Notes under the pieces: generated by a model
Told to the model about the DNA's origin: nothing
Databases searched by the model: none
Seen by the model: the letters and a program-made list of their open reading frames with translations, nothing else
In this document: piece by piece, positions 8,906-17,698 of the stretch
Layout of the letters: the number at the start of each line of letters is the position of its first letter
Position numbering within the stretch: position 1 is the stretch's first letter
Program-made: the position numbers and the translations under genes
Source of the DNA: Streptomyces sp. GQFP
GTDB taxonomy: Bacteria > Actinomycetota > Actinomycetes > Streptomycetales > Streptomycetaceae
NCBI RefSeq assembly: GCF_021545335.1
Contig: NZ_CP089312.1
Location: 2,480,001-2,544,000, forward strand
DNA length: 64,000 bases
Direction of reading: 5' to 3'

Positions 8906-10531
8906 TCACGCCAACGCCCCAATCGCCATCGGCACCCCTCGCGGCACCCCCGTACGCAGCTGCAGCGCCAGGGCGACGTCCGTCGCGTCGGGACGGTCGT
9001 GGCCGACGAGGTCCGCGACGGTCCAGGCGACCCGCAGGACGCGGTCGATGCCGCGTGCGGTGAGCATGCCCCGTTCCAGGTTCCGCTCGGCCTCCTCCAT
9101 CGCGCCGGGCACGGCATGCCAGCGGCTGCGCAGCTCCCGTCCCGGCACCTCGCTGTTGGTCAGCCACGGGGTGCCCACGAGCCGTGCCGTCGCCCGCTCC
9201 CGGGCCGCCCGGACCCGTTCGCGGACCATCGCCGTGGACTCGCCCCGCGCCCCGCACTCGGTGAGCTGGGAGCGCGTGACCCGGTCCACCTCGACCCGCA
9301 GGTCGACCCGGTCGAGCAGGGGTCCGGAGAGCCGGGCCTGGTAGCGCCGGATGACGGAGGGCGGGCACTCGCAGAGGGTGTCCCGCTGCGAGAAGCGGCC
9401 GCACGGGCAGGGATTCGCCGCCAGGATCATCAGGAACCGGGCTGGGAACCGTACGACCCCCGCACTCCGCGCGATCACCACGTGCCCGGCCTCCAGGGGC
9501 TGGCGCAGGGCGTCGAGCACCTGGCTTCCGAATTCTGGTGTTTCGTCCAGAAAAAGTACGCCACGATGAGCGAGCGACACCGCTCCCGGCCGTGCGACGC
9601 CCTGTCCGCCGCCGACGAGGGCCTGCATGGTGGCCGAGTGGTGCGGGGCGCAGTAGGGCGCCGTGTCGATCAGGGGCTTGCCCGGTGGCAGCAGGCCCGC
9701 GACCGAGTGGACCGCGGTGACCTCCAGCGACTCCTCCCGGGTGAGCCGGGGCAGGACGGCGGGCAGCCGCTCGGCGAGCATCGTCTTGCCCGCTCCTGGT
9801 GGCCCTTCGAGGAAGACGTGGTGGCCGCCGGCCGCAGCCACCTCCATGGCCGTGCGCGCCGAGTGCTGGCCCACGACGTCGGCCAGGTCGTGGCCGTTGT
9901 CGTACTGGGCGGCGCCCATGCTGTGCATGCCCGTGGCCGCCCCGGTGCCCGGCATCCGCAGGCCCGCCATGAGCGGGTCGGGGCGGCCGTGCTCGTCCGG
10001 TTCCTCGTCGGGTACGGGCTCGTCGGTGAGGACGGCGATCAGCTGCCGCAGACTGCGTACGCCGAGCACCGACACCCCGGGGACCAGTGCGGCCTCAGCG
10101 GCGGCACACTCCGGTACGACGACCTGTTCGTAGCCCGAGTCGGCCGCCGCCAGCACCGCCGGCAGGATGCCCCGGACGGGCCGCACCCGGCCGTCGAGGC
10201 CCAGTTCGCCGATCATCACGATGTCGGCGAGGACCCGGGGATCGATCCGCTCGGCGGCCCCCAGGACGGCCGCCGCGACGGCGAGATCGAACCCGCTGCC
10301 GCTCTTGGGCACGGACGCCGGGCTGAGCCCCACCGTGAGCTTCTTCTGCGGCCAGGCGGCCCCCGAGTTGACGACCGCCGCGCGGACCCTGTCCTTGCTC
10401 TCCGTCAGGCTCTTGTCGGGCAGTCCCACCAGGGTGAACGCGGCGACGCCGGGTTCGAGATCCGCCTGGACCTCGACGACCACGCCCTCGACACCTACCA
10501 GCGCCACCGAACACGTACGGGCGAATCCCAT
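8906..10531 (-). CDS. comM: YifB/ComM-family Mg chelatase-like AAA ATPase
   Basis: ComM-type helicases extend heteroduplex joints during natural transformation in some bacteria; the role in Streptomyces is unknown. The ~541-residue protein has an N-terminal Lon-protease-like domain (VGLPDKSLTESKDRV near residue 38), a Walker A (GPPGAGKTMLAERLP, about 242-256), a Walker B region (GVLFLDETPEF) and a C-terminal Mg-chelatase domain. The ATG at 10531 overlaps the yraN stop (TGATG); a GTG one codon upstream is also possible. Confidence 0.92.
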   Translation of the reverse strand: MGFARTCSVALVGVEGVVVEVQADLEPGVAAFTLVGLPDKSLTESKDRVRAAVVNSGAAWPQKKLTVGLSPASVPKSGSGFDLAVAAAVLGAAERIDPRVLADIVMIGELGLDGRVRPVRGILPAVLAAADSGYEQVVVPECAAAEAALVPGVSVLGVRSLRQLIAVLTDEPVPDEEPDEHGRPDPLMAGLRMPGTGAATGMHSMGAAQYDNGHDLADVVGQHSARTAMEVAAAGGHHVFLEGPPGAGKTMLAERLPAVLPRLTREESLEVTAVHSVAGLLPPGKPLIDTAPYCAPHHSATMQALVGGGQGVARPGAVSLAHRGVLFLDETPEFGSQVLDALRQPLEAGHVVIARSAGVVRFPARFLMILAANPCPCGRFSQRDTLCECPPSVIRRYQARLSGPLLDRVDLRVEVDRVTRSQLTECGARGESTAMVRERVRAARERATARLVGTPWLTNSEVPGRELRSRWHAVPGAMEEAERNLERGMLTARGIDRVLRVAWTVADLVGHDRPDATDVALALQLRTGVPRGVPMAIGALA

Positions 10532-10926
10532 CACGCCACCCCCCGCACGTGTTCCACCACGGGTGCGCCGCGCTCGGGCAGCAGAACGCCGACCAGGTCG
10601 ATGCGGACCCCGCCGGGCGGCGCGCCCCCGTGTTCCTGGACCCAGCGTTCGGCGAGGCCCCGCAGCCGCTCGGCCTTGGCCGGGGTGACGGCCGCCATCG
10701 GGTGCTGGAAGGCACCCGCCGGTCCGGCCGCCCGGCGGGTCTTGACCTCGCAGACGACGAGCGCGTCACCGTCCCTGGCCACGATGTCGATCTCACCGGT
10801 GCGGCCGGCCCGCCAGTTGCGGTCCAGGACCGTCATCCCGGCCTCGGTCAGCCGCCGCGCGGCCAGTTCCTCGCCGTACCTGCCCAGTGCGCCGCGTCGT
10901 CCGTCGCGGGTGTTCACGTTGCTCAT
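10531..10926 (-). CDS. yraN: YraN family protein (UPF0102), nuclease-like
   Basis: This 131-residue UPF0102 protein has the restriction-endonuclease-like core: [12 protein letters not shown], the GEIDIVARD strand with its acidic residue, then VCEVKTR (the ExK of the family). It forms a tight unit with the downstream comM and dprA genes, a link with DNA uptake or repair seen in many bacteria. The biochemical function is not established. Confidence 0.9.
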   Translation of the reverse strand: MSNVNTRDGRRGALGRYGEELAARRLTEAGMTVLDRNWRAGRTGEIDIVARDGDALVVCEVKTRRAAGPAGAFQHPMAAVTPAKAERLRGLAERWVQEHGGAPPGGVRIDLVGVLLPERGAPVVEHVRGVA

Positions 10927-10982
10927 GTCGGCACCACCTCCGGCGCCAACAGTGAGGGCAGTTCAACGAGCTATTGGATCTT

Positions 10983-11009
10983 GGTGGACAAGCTCGCCAT
11001 TGTGGATAA
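10983..11009 (-). promoter_or_regulatory. DnaA-box pair between the DUF2469 gene and yraN
   Basis: On the minus strand TTATCCACA (11009-11001) equals the classical DnaA box, and TTGTCCACC (10991-10983) has one mismatch to the Streptomyces consensus. Their starts are 18 bases apart, the same phasing as the pair at 5019-5045. The site is in the 107-base gap upstream of yraN. Confidence 0.45.
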
Positions 11010-11033
11010 CTCCGTCACCCACATGAGTGACCG

Positions 11034-11342
11034 TCAGCCGCCCGGCAGCTCCAGGTCACTCTTGTTCAGCTCCTCGATGTTCACGTCCTTGAACGTGAGC
11101 ACCCGTACCTGTTTCACGAACCGGGCCGGCCGGTACATGTCCCACACCCAGGCGTCCGCCATGGACACCTCGAAGAAAACCTCACCCTGGACCGAGTGCA
11201 CCTGCATCTCGTAGTCGTTGGTGAGATAGAAGCGCCGTTCGGTCTCGATCACATATTTGAACAGACCGACGACATCGCGGTACTCCCGGTAGAGCTTCAG
11301 CTCCATCTCGGTCTCGTACTTTTCGAGGTCCTCGGCGCTCAT
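11034..11342 (-). CDS. DUF2469 family protein
   Basis: This 102-residue, highly charged, conserved actinobacterial protein begins MSAEDLEKYETEMELKLYRE and contains DVVGLFKYVIETERRFYL. The function is unknown. The ATG at 11342 has GAAGGGGA upstream; longer in-frame readings are not family-like. The gene sits between the NUDIX gene and yraN in the same direction, a context kept in other actinobacteria. Confidence 0.88.
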   Translation of the reverse strand: MSAEDLEKYETEMELKLYREYRDVVGLFKYVIETERRFYLTNDYEMQVHSVQGEVFFEVSMADAWVWDMYRPARFVKQVRVLTFKDVNIEELNKSDLELPGG

Positions 11343-11397
11343 GGCATGTTCCCCTTCAGCCGTGCGTCCCACCATTGTGCGCCAGTCACGCGAGCCT

Positions 11398-11928
11398 CTA
11401 GACGATTTCCGTGTCGAGGATCTCGGGACGGGCCGGGGGCCCTTCGTCGAGCAGCCTCCGCAGGAGCTCGGCGAGTCTGGTCGGATACACCGTCTCATGT
11501 GCCCGGGTCAGTTCCTGGCACGTCCACCAGTGCGCTCCGGCGACACTGCGCCGTTCCAGCTCCGTGAGCGCCGTGGCCCGGGTCTCCGTGCGGTCCGTAC
11601 GGGCCAGGTAGTACCACTCGTCCTGGTCCCAGCGGCGCCCCGCGAACGGGAATGAGCATGTGCGCCGCCACAGCACCGGACCGAGTTCGACGTCGGCGCC
11701 GGTGATGCCGGTCTCCTCCGCGAGTTCCCGCAGCGCGGCCTCCTCGTGGGTCTCGTCGCCCTCCAGGCCGCCGCCAGGCGTGAACCACCAGTCGTCGGCC
11801 GGATCGTCCGGCTCATGTCCGTGCAGCAGCAGAATCCGGTCCTGCGGATCGAGGAGTACGACCCGGGACACCTTGCGCAGCCTGCCGACGTACGAGTCCT
11901 CGACACCGCCCACCGGCTCAGCGGGCAC
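11398..11928 (-). CDS. NUDIX hydrolase
   Basis: The 176-residue protein has an intact Nudix box of the form GX5EX7REUXEEXGU (GGGLEGDETHEEAALREL then AEETGI, about residues 52-75), so it should cleave nucleoside-diphosphate-linked substrates with Mg2+. The substrate cannot be told from sequence. The start is a GTG at 11928, which overlaps the end of sipZ by 11 bases and suggests coupling to the signal peptidase cluster. Confidence 0.9.
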   Translation of the reverse strand: MPAEPVGGVEDSYVGRLRKVSRVVLLDPQDRILLLHGHEPDDPADDWWFTPGGGLEGDETHEEAALRELAEETGITGADVELGPVLWRRTCSFPFAGRRWDQDEWYYLARTDRTETRATALTELERRSVAGAHWWTCQELTRAHETVYPTRLAELLRRLLDEGPPARPEILDTEIV

Positions 11929-12667
11929 CGGCGGGCTCCGCCTCCGTGGCAGGGCGCCGCCGCTTCGCCAGCAGCTTGGCGACCGGCCCGTATGCGCCGC
12001 CGCCCAGGACCAGCACCCCGCCCACCACGACCGCGACGGTGAGCAGCCGCAGCGGCCCGGGCGAGGACAGGCCCCCCAGGGTCTCGAAGCCCGTGGGGCG
12101 GGCCAGCATGCCGTTCATGGGCCACACCACGGCGTCGACGCGGGCGGCCACCGAACTGCGTGCCACCGTGCCGTTGAAGGCCTCCGTGAGGTGGGCCGTG
12201 GAGTCCAGGGAGCCGGTGCGCTCGTCGCCGAGCAGGAACAGGCGTCCCTTGGGGACCGTGATCGACGGGATGCCCATCAGCTCCGCGGCCTGACCGTTGG
12301 GGATGTAGGACTCCTGGATCTGCTTGCCGTTGACGACCAGCTTGCCGTCCGTGCAGCAGGAGACCGTGTCCCCGCCGACGGCCACGACCCGCTTGACCAG
12401 GGGCATGTTGCCCCAGCTCTCCTGGGTGAAGACCACGACGTCACCGCGCTCGACCTCGGCGCCGTCGATCCGCTGGGCCAGCACCCGGTCGCCGGCCACG
12501 ATGGTGGGCGACATGGAGTCGGTCGGCACGGTGTACGGCCGGTAGAGGATCGCGCCCCAGACGAAGCCGCCGAGGAAGAGCACACAGCCGAGGGCCACCG
12601 CCAGTCCCGACAGCTTGCTGCCGAGCCGTCCGTGGCCCTCGTCCGTACGCGTTGTCGTGCCGGTCAT
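11918..12667 (-). CDS. sipZ: Type I signal peptidase (SipZ-like)
   Basis: This membrane-bound peptidase removes signal peptides from exported proteins. The 249-residue protein has an N-terminal membrane segment (about residues 18-40), the catalytic Ser motif PTDSMSPTI and the catalytic Lys in PLVKRVVAVGGDTV. It also has GDERTGSLDS (box E) and a second hydrophobic segment near the C-terminus (about 206-226). The ATG is at 12667. It is the last of four tandem sip genes, and the NUDIX gene overlaps its end. Confidence 0.92.
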   Translation of the reverse strand: MTGTTTRTDEGHGRLGSKLSGLAVALGCVLFLGGFVWGAILYRPYTVPTDSMSPTIVAGDRVLAQRIDGAEVERGDVVVFTQESWGNMPLVKRVVAVGGDTVSCCTDGKLVVNGKQIQESYIPNGQAAELMGIPSITVPKGRLFLLGDERTGSLDSTAHLTEAFNGTVARSSVAARVDAVVWPMNGMLARPTGFETLGGLSSPGPLRLLTVAVVVGGVLVLGGGAYGPVAKLLAKRRRPATEAEPAGAR

Positions 12668-12704
12668 CCCAGTGGTCCCCCAGATCGGTGCCTGGGACGG
12701 CACC

Positions 12705-13739
12705 CTACCCGGCGGTACCCGACCCGGGAACACCGGAGTTTCCGGCGGTAACGGGAGGAGTCGTACGACCCGCCACGCGGCGCCTGCGCCACAGCACCAG
12801 CGGAACCGCGCCCGCGAGGCCCAGCGCGCCCGGGGCGGCGGCGCTCAGGTTCTGGTCGAAGGTGTCGGGAATCGGCAGCGTGTCCCAGCGGGTGGGCGGC
12901 CAGGCGACCACGATCGCGCGGCCGACGACGTTGTCCACGGGGACGAAGCCCGCGTTCTTGTCCTCCTGGTGGTACCGGGAGTCCAGCGAGTTCTGCCGGT
13001 GGTCACCCATGACCCAGATTTTGCCCGTGGGTACCGTGACCTTGAACTGGCCGCCCTGGTCGTCGACGCTGCACGGGGTGTTCCCCGCGTAGACGTACGG
13101 CTCGTCGAGCGCCTTGCCGTTGACCTTCAGCGGGCCCGTGCCGTTGCACTCGACGGTGTCCCCGCCGACGCCGATCACGCGCTTGATGAGGTCCTTCTCG
13201 TTGGCGGACGGCATCAGGCCGATCCAGCCGAGGACCCGCTGCACGGGGTTCGGTTCGACGGTCGGCTCGCCGGCCAGCCAGTCGGCGGGGTCGTGGAAGA
13301 CGACGACCTCACCGCGCTCGGGCTCGGAGCCGAACCACGGGGTCAGTTTGTCGACCAGGACCCGGTCGCCCTGCTCCAGCGTGTGCTGCATGGAGTCCGA
13401 GGGGATGGAGAACGCCTGGACCAGGAAGGTCTTGATCAGCAGCGCGAGCACCAGCGCGATACCGATGAGCAGCGGCAACTCCTTCCAGAAGGAGCGCTGC
13501 TTCCTGGGCTTGTGGCCGGGTTCGCCGAGGTCCTCCGCCGTGTCGTCCCCGGAGTCCCCGGAGCCCCCTGCACCCGTCCCGGAGGACCCTGAGCCACTCC
13601 CGGAGAGCCCTGGGGCCCGGGGGTCACTCTCGGCGGGGCCGGCGTCCTCTGCGGCCGGTGGAACCGGCTCCGCGGGGCGCTGTTCCTCGGGACCGTCCTG
13701 TCCGGACCGTGCGCCGACCGCCAAATCCCCCACATCCAC
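12705..13739 (-). CDS. sipY: Type I signal peptidase (SipY-like)
   Basis: A 344-residue signal peptidase with a long cytosolic N-terminus (Gly/Ser/Pro/Asp-rich, about residues 1-85), then a membrane segment and the Ser motif IPSDSMQHTL. The Lys box is LIKRVIGVGGDTV and box E is GDHRQNSLDSRYH. A C-terminal hydrophobic stretch ends in basic residues. The start is a GTG at 13739; a second GTG two codons later is equally good. The first 116 bases overlap the 3' end of sipX in another frame. Confidence 0.92.
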   Translation of the reverse strand: MDVGDLAVGARSGQDGPEEQRPAEPVPPAAEDAGPAESDPRAPGLSGSGSGSSGTGAGGSGDSGDDTAEDLGEPGHKPRKQRSFWKELPLLIGIALVLALLIKTFLVQAFSIPSDSMQHTLEQGDRVLVDKLTPWFGSEPERGEVVVFHDPADWLAGEPTVEPNPVQRVLGWIGLMPSANEKDLIKRVIGVGGDTVECNGTGPLKVNGKALDEPYVYAGNTPCSVDDQGGQFKVTVPTGKIWVMGDHRQNSLDSRYHQEDKNAGFVPVDNVVGRAIVVAWPPTRWDTLPIPDTFDQNLSAAAPGALGLAGAVPLVLWRRRRVAGRTTPPVTAGNSGVPGSGTAG

Positions 13740-14706
13740 TCCTCACTCCGTGCCGCCGCCCGCGCCGGATGCGACGCAGGCCCACCACTCCCATAACGAG
13801 CGGGAGTTCCGCAGGGGTCGGGAGCGGGATCGATCCGTACCGATCCGCGGAAGCCACCCTATGCGACTGGCCGAGGGCGGTGGCCGACCCGCCCGGCACC
13901 GACGAGAACGTGTCCGGCTCCTCCAGACGGGTCCAGTGGCCGAACGGCCAGGCGATGACCATGGCCCGGCCCACGACGGAGTTCAGGGAGACCGTGCCGC
14001 TGTACGCCTCGGTGCGGTGGTAGCGGGAGTCGGCGGAGTTGGACCGGTGGTCGCCCATCACCCACAGGCGCCCCTCGGGGACCTTCACCTCGAAGGTGAT
14101 GGAGGACGGCTTGTTGTCGGGGTGGATGTAGGTCGTCTCTTCGAGCGGCATGCCGTTGACGGTCACGCGGCCCTGGGTGTCACAGCACTTGACGGTGTCG
14201 CCGCCGACCGCGACGACCCGCTTGATGAGGTCCTTCTCGTTGTCCGAGGGCAGCAGGCCGATGAAGGTGAGCGCCTGCTTGACCTGCTTGACGACGATGG
14301 GGTCTTCGCCCTGCTGGGCCGCCGGCTCGTCGTCGAGCCAGCCGCCGGGATCCTTGAAGACGACGACGTCACCGCGCTGGGGCTCGGAGCCGAACCAGGG
14401 GGTGAACTTGTCCACGAGGACGCGGTCGCCGATCTGGATCGTGTTCTCCATCGAGCCCGACGGGATCACGAACGCCTGCACGAGAAACGTCTTCAGAACG
14501 AGGGCTATGAGGACCGCGACCCCCACCAGGAGGGGTATCTCCTTGACGGCGGAACGCCGCCTGCGCCGCTTGACCTTGCGCTGGAGCTTGCGCCGCTCGG
14601 CCCGGCCGGGCCTCGCGGCGGCGCCGGCCGCCCGGCGGGAGCCGGTGGGCAGCAGCTGCTCGGCGGCGCTGGCGGGCACACCGCGCGGCTTGCCGCGGTT
14701 ACCCAT
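13624..14706 (-). CDS. sipX: Type I signal peptidase (SipX-like)
   Basis: A 360-residue signal peptidase with a basic N-terminus rich in Arg/Lys, one membrane segment (about residues 56-74), Ser motif IPSGSMENTI, Lys box LIKRVVAVGGDTV and box E GDHRSNSADSRYH. The last ~40 residues are Arg/Gly-rich (RRIRRGRRHG onward) and run 116 bases into sipY. This tail may be a lost-stop extension. The ATG at 14706 overlaps the end of sipW. Confidence 0.9.
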   Translation of the reverse strand: MGNRGKPRGVPASAAEQLLPTGSRRAAGAAARPGRAERRKLQRKVKRRRRRSAVKEIPLLVGVAVLIALVLKTFLVQAFVIPSGSMENTIQIGDRVLVDKFTPWFGSEPQRGDVVVFKDPGGWLDDEPAAQQGEDPIVVKQVKQALTFIGLLPSDNEKDLIKRVVAVGGDTVKCCDTQGRVTVNGMPLEETTYIHPDNKPSSITFEVKVPEGRLWVMGDHRSNSADSRYHRTEAYSGTVSLNSVVGRAMVIAWPFGHWTRLEEPDTFSSVPGGSATALGQSHRVASADRYGSIPLPTPAELPLVMGVVGLRRIRRGRRHGVRSGCGGFGGRRTVRTGRSRGTAPRGAGSTGRRGRRPRRE

Positions 14707-15442
14707 GGACACCGTCCGCCTTGTTCAGCGCGTTCGCCATCGGGGCGCCAGGCACACGCGCGTAAGCGCCGGGTCGTTCCAGCCGGGTCCAGTGGTCGCT
14801 GGGCCAGGCGATCCAGTCGGCCCGGCCGATCACCCTGCCGACGGGGACCATGCCGCCGCCGGGTGAACCCAGGTGGTCCCGGGAGTCGCTGGAGTCGCTG
14901 CGGTGATCCCCCATGACGAAGAGTCTGCCCTCGGGCACCACTACGTCGAAGGACACCGTGGACGGGCTGTCACCGGGGTAAAGGAATGTCGACTCGTCGA
15001 CCGACCGGCCGTTCACCTCGATCCTCCCCTCCTTGTCGCAGCAGACCACGTGGTCTCTCCCCACACCCACAACGCGCTTGATGTAGTCGGCGTGCCCGAA
15101 GTAGCCGGTTCCGTCGAACACGACGACGTCACCTCGCCGCGGCTCGGCACCAAAACGGTACGCCAACTTATTTACGAGAACGCGGTCCCCGATCCTCAAT
15201 CCGCTCTCCATCGAGCGGCTGGGAATTTCGAACGGCTGGATGACGAACCTGCTGAAGAGCAGCAGAAAAACCAGACAGACCAGCACGGTCAGGGTGATCC
15301 GCCCGCCCGGGAGCCACTCGGCCGCCCGGGACACCAACGCGAAACGCGACCGGTCCTCCGGCCCCTCGGTGTCCGAGTTCTCCTCGGATCGAACGGGGTG
15401 GGAGGAGCGGTCGCGCTCCGTCGGCTGTGCTTCGGTGTCCAT
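14699..15442 (-). CDS. sipW: Type I signal peptidase (SipW-like)
   Basis: A 247-residue signal peptidase, first of the four-gene cluster. The cytosolic N-terminus is followed by one membrane segment (ITLTVLVCLVFLLLF, about residues 49-63), Ser motif IPSRSMESGL, Lys box YIKRVVGVGRDHV and box E GDHRSDSSDSRDH. No second membrane segment is evident. Some codons are AT-richer than in its neighbours. It starts 60 bases downstream of rplS, so the sip cluster may be partly read from the ribosomal operon. Confidence 0.92.
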   Translation of the reverse strand: MDTEAQPTERDRSSHPVRSEENSDTEGPEDRSRFALVSRAAEWLPGGRITLTVLVCLVFLLLFSRFVIQPFEIPSRSMESGLRIGDRVLVNKLAYRFGAEPRRGDVVVFDGTGYFGHADYIKRVVGVGRDHVVCCDKEGRIEVNGRSVDESTFLYPGDSPSTVSFDVVVPEGRLFVMGDHRSDSSDSRDHLGSPGGGMVPVGRVIGRADWIAWPSDHWTRLERPGAYARVPGAPMANALNKADGVHG

Positions 15443-15502
15443 CGGGGCAGGATGTTATCCGGCCTCGATGTGAGCCCTCTTTACATCGGGCCCCGCGAAA
15501 GC

Positions 15503-15853
15503 TCAGTTGTCGCGCTTCTCCTTGATCTTCGCGGCCTTGCCGCGCAGCTCACGGAGGTAGTACAGCTTCGCGCGACGCACGTCACCGCGCGTGACCAGCT
15601 CGATCTTCTCGACGATCGGGGTGTGCACCGGGAAGGTGCGCTCCACGCCGACGGAGAACGAGACCTTGCGGACCGTGAAGGTCTCGCGGACACCGGCGCC
15701 CTGGCGGCGGATGACTACGCCCTTGAACTGCTGCACACGGGAGCGGTTGCCCTCGATGACGCGGACGTGGACGTTGACGGTGTCACCCGGGCGGAAGGCC
15801 GGGATGTCGTCGCGCAGCGACGCGGCGTCGACGGAGTCGAGCAGGTTGGACAT
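15503..15853 (-). CDS. rplS: 50S ribosomal protein L19
   Basis: L19 sits at the 30S-50S interface. The 116-residue protein has the family core ([19 protein letters not shown] and [18 protein letters not shown]). I chose the ATG at 15853 ([13 protein letters not shown]), giving the usual Streptomyces length; an in-frame ATG at 15880 would add nine residues. It ends the rpsP-khpA-rimM-trmD-rplS order. Confidence 0.96.
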   Translation of the reverse strand: MSNLLDSVDAASLRDDIPAFRPGDTVNVHVRVIEGNRSRVQQFKGVVIRRQGAGVRETFTVRKVSFSVGVERTFPVHTPIVEKIELVTRGDVRRAKLYYLRELRGKAAKIKEKRDN

Positions 15854-15986
15854 TTCGTCTGCTTTCTTCGTTGATGCCACAGGTCATCAACGGGAGCTTG
15901 ATTTCCGGAAGAATGCTGTCCGTGCCGGGGCGGGCGTCGTGTCCCCCCGTGGCAGGGGCGCACGCCGGACGACGCACAACAGCGAC

Positions 15987-16808
15987 CTATTCTTCCACGC
16001 CCTCTGGCCTGCGCCAAAATCGGCCGTCGGCCGAAGGCGCCCACCCCATGATGGAGAGCGTCTCGCGGTCCTTTTTGTCGAAGGCGGACGCGTCGGTCTG
16101 CTCGATCAGGTCGGGCCGGTTGGCCGCCGTACGACGCAGTGCCTCGTCCCGGCGCCAGCGCGCGATCTTGCCGTGGTGGCCGCTGAGCAGCACGTCCGGG
16201 ATCTCCCGGCCGCGCCACTGGGGCGGCTTGGTGTAGACGGGCCCCTCAAGAAGGTTGGCCATGGCGCCCGGCGCGAAGGAGTCGTCCCGGTGCGACTCGG
16301 CGTTGCCGAGGACCCCGGGCAGCAGCCGCGCCACGGCCTCCGTGATCACGAGTACGGCAGCCTCGCCGCCGGCGAGCACATAGTCGCCGATGGACACCTC
16401 GTACACGGGCATCCGGGTCGCGTACTCGTCGATGACCCGCCGGTCGATGCCCTCGTACCGGGCGGGCGTGAAGACCAGCCACGGCCGCTCGGACAGCTCG
16501 ACGGCGAGTGCCTGGTCGAAGGGACGGCCACTGGGCGTGGGCACGACCAGCGCGGGCATCCGGGAGCCGGTCTCGTAGCCGTCGGCCAGTACGTCGTCCA
16601 GGGCGTCGCCCCAGGGGTCGGTCTTCATGACCATGCCCGGGCCGCCGCCGTAGGGCGTGTCGTCGACCGTGTTGTGGCGGTCGTACGTCCAGTCCCGAAG
16701 ATGATGCACGTGCACATTCAGCTGTCCACGCGCGCGTGCCTTGCCGACGAGCGAGACGTTCAGGGGTTCGAGGTACTCGGGGAAGATCGTGACGACGTCG
16801 AGGCGCAT
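15987..16808 (-). CDS. trmD: tRNA (guanine37-N1)-methyltransferase
   Basis: TrmD makes m1G37 in tRNA and prevents +1 frameshifting. The 273-residue protein has the trefoil-knot SAM site (PVYEVSIGDYVLAGGE) and the N-terminal VTIFPEYLEPLNVSLVGKA. The ATG at 16808 overlaps the rimM stop by one base, so translation is probably coupled. The C-terminal ~25 residues (SADGRFWRRPEGVEE) are an actinobacterial-style tail. Confidence 0.96.
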   Translation of the reverse strand: MRLDVVTIFPEYLEPLNVSLVGKARARGQLNVHVHHLRDWTYDRHNTVDDTPYGGGPGMVMKTDPWGDALDDVLADGYETGSRMPALVVPTPSGRPFDQALAVELSERPWLVFTPARYEGIDRRVIDEYATRMPVYEVSIGDYVLAGGEAAVLVITEAVARLLPGVLGNAESHRDDSFAPGAMANLLEGPVYTKPPQWRGREIPDVLLSGHHGKIARWRRDEALRRTAANRPDLIEQTDASAFDKKDRETLSIMGWAPSADGRFWRRPEGVEE

Positions 16809-17350
16809 TACGACTCGTCCCGCGACGAAGCGATCTCGGCGTTGTCGTCGATCAGACCCGGCGGCGGGTCGATGACCGCCCGCTGCTCCTCCAGGTCGAT
16901 CTCCAGCACGATCTCCTCGACGAACGGGACGTACACCTCGCTGCCGTCGGGGCGCTCCACGACGAACAGGTCCTGGGAGGGCAGGTGCGAGATCTCGGTG
17001 ATGCGTCCGATCTCGGTGCCGTCGGCCAGGACCACGTCCAGGTCCATCAGCTGGTGGTCGTAGTACTCGTCCTCGCCCTCGGGCAGTTCCTCGGGGTCGA
17101 TGTCGGCGATCAGCAGGACGTTGCGCAGGGCCTCGGCGCCGGTCCGGTCGCGTACGCCCTCGAAACGCAGCAGGAGCCGGCCGCTGTGGACGCGGCCCGT
17201 CTCGATGGTCAGCGGACCCGCCGTGGCCGGGTCGGTGGCCAGGACGGCGCCGGGCGGGAGCCGCAGCTCCGGCTCGTCCGTACGTACCTCGACGGTGACC
17301 TCGCCCTTGATGCCGTGGGCGCGGCCCACACGCGCGACTACGAGCTGCAC
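16808..17350 (-). CDS. rimM: 16S rRNA processing protein RimM
   Basis: RimM helps mature the 30S head and binds S19. The 180-residue protein has the N-terminal RimM domain ([19 protein letters not shown]) and a C-terminal PRC barrel ([17 protein letters not shown], then [18 protein letters not shown]). It starts ATG at 17350, about 106 bases after khpA, and overlaps trmD by one base. Confidence 0.95.
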   Translation of the reverse strand: MQLVVARVGRAHGIKGEVTVEVRTDEPELRLPPGAVLATDPATAGPLTIETGRVHSGRLLLRFEGVRDRTGAEALRNVLLIADIDPEELPEGEDEYYDHQLMDLDVVLADGTEIGRITEISHLPSQDLFVVERPDGSEVYVPFVEEIVLEIDLEEQRAVIDPPPGLIDDNAEIASSRDES

Positions 17351-17456
17351 TTTCTGGAATCTCCTGTCGTGTGCCTACGGCATTACCGCGTAGACGACTA
17401 CGGGCCGGGGACGGCCCAAGTGGCCCTCCCCGGCCCGAGCCGGTGCTGCGTGATGA

Positions 17457-17696
17457 TCAGCGAACCTGGTCCACGTCGACGAGGTCGACACGGACACCGC
17501 GCCCGCCGATGGCACCCACGACGGTACGCAGGGCACGTGCGGTACGGCCGTTGCGGCCGATCACCTTGCCGAGGTCGTCGGGATGGACCCTGACCTCCAG
17601 AACGCGCCCGCGACGCAGGTCGCGCGAGGCGACCTGCACTTCGTCGGGGTTGTCGACGATGCCCTTCACGAGGTGCTCAAGAGCCTCCTCGAGCAT
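17457..17696 (-). CDS. khpA: KH-domain RNA-binding protein KhpA
   Basis: A single KH domain of 79 residues with the GxxG loop in KVIGRNGRTARALR. In other bacteria KhpA pairs with KhpB (Jag/EloR) and binds many RNAs, but the Streptomyces role is untested. It sits two bases after rpsP, its normal place between S16 and RimM, which supports the call strongly. Confidence 0.93.
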   Translation of the reverse strand: MLEEALEHLVKGIVDNPDEVQVASRDLRRGRVLEVRVHPDDLGKVIGRNGRTARALRTVVGAIGGRGVRVDLVDVDQVR

Positions 17697-17698
17697 GC

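Noticed and set aside
8763..9404. N-terminal extension of dprA running through the comM end
   Set aside because: The added residues have no family match, come partly from an out-of-frame comM duplicate, and would overlap comM heavily.
14408..14416. TTGTCCACG as another DnaA box
   Set aside because: It lies inside the sipX coding sequence with a mismatch in a codon run required by the protein, so there is no support for a regulatory role.
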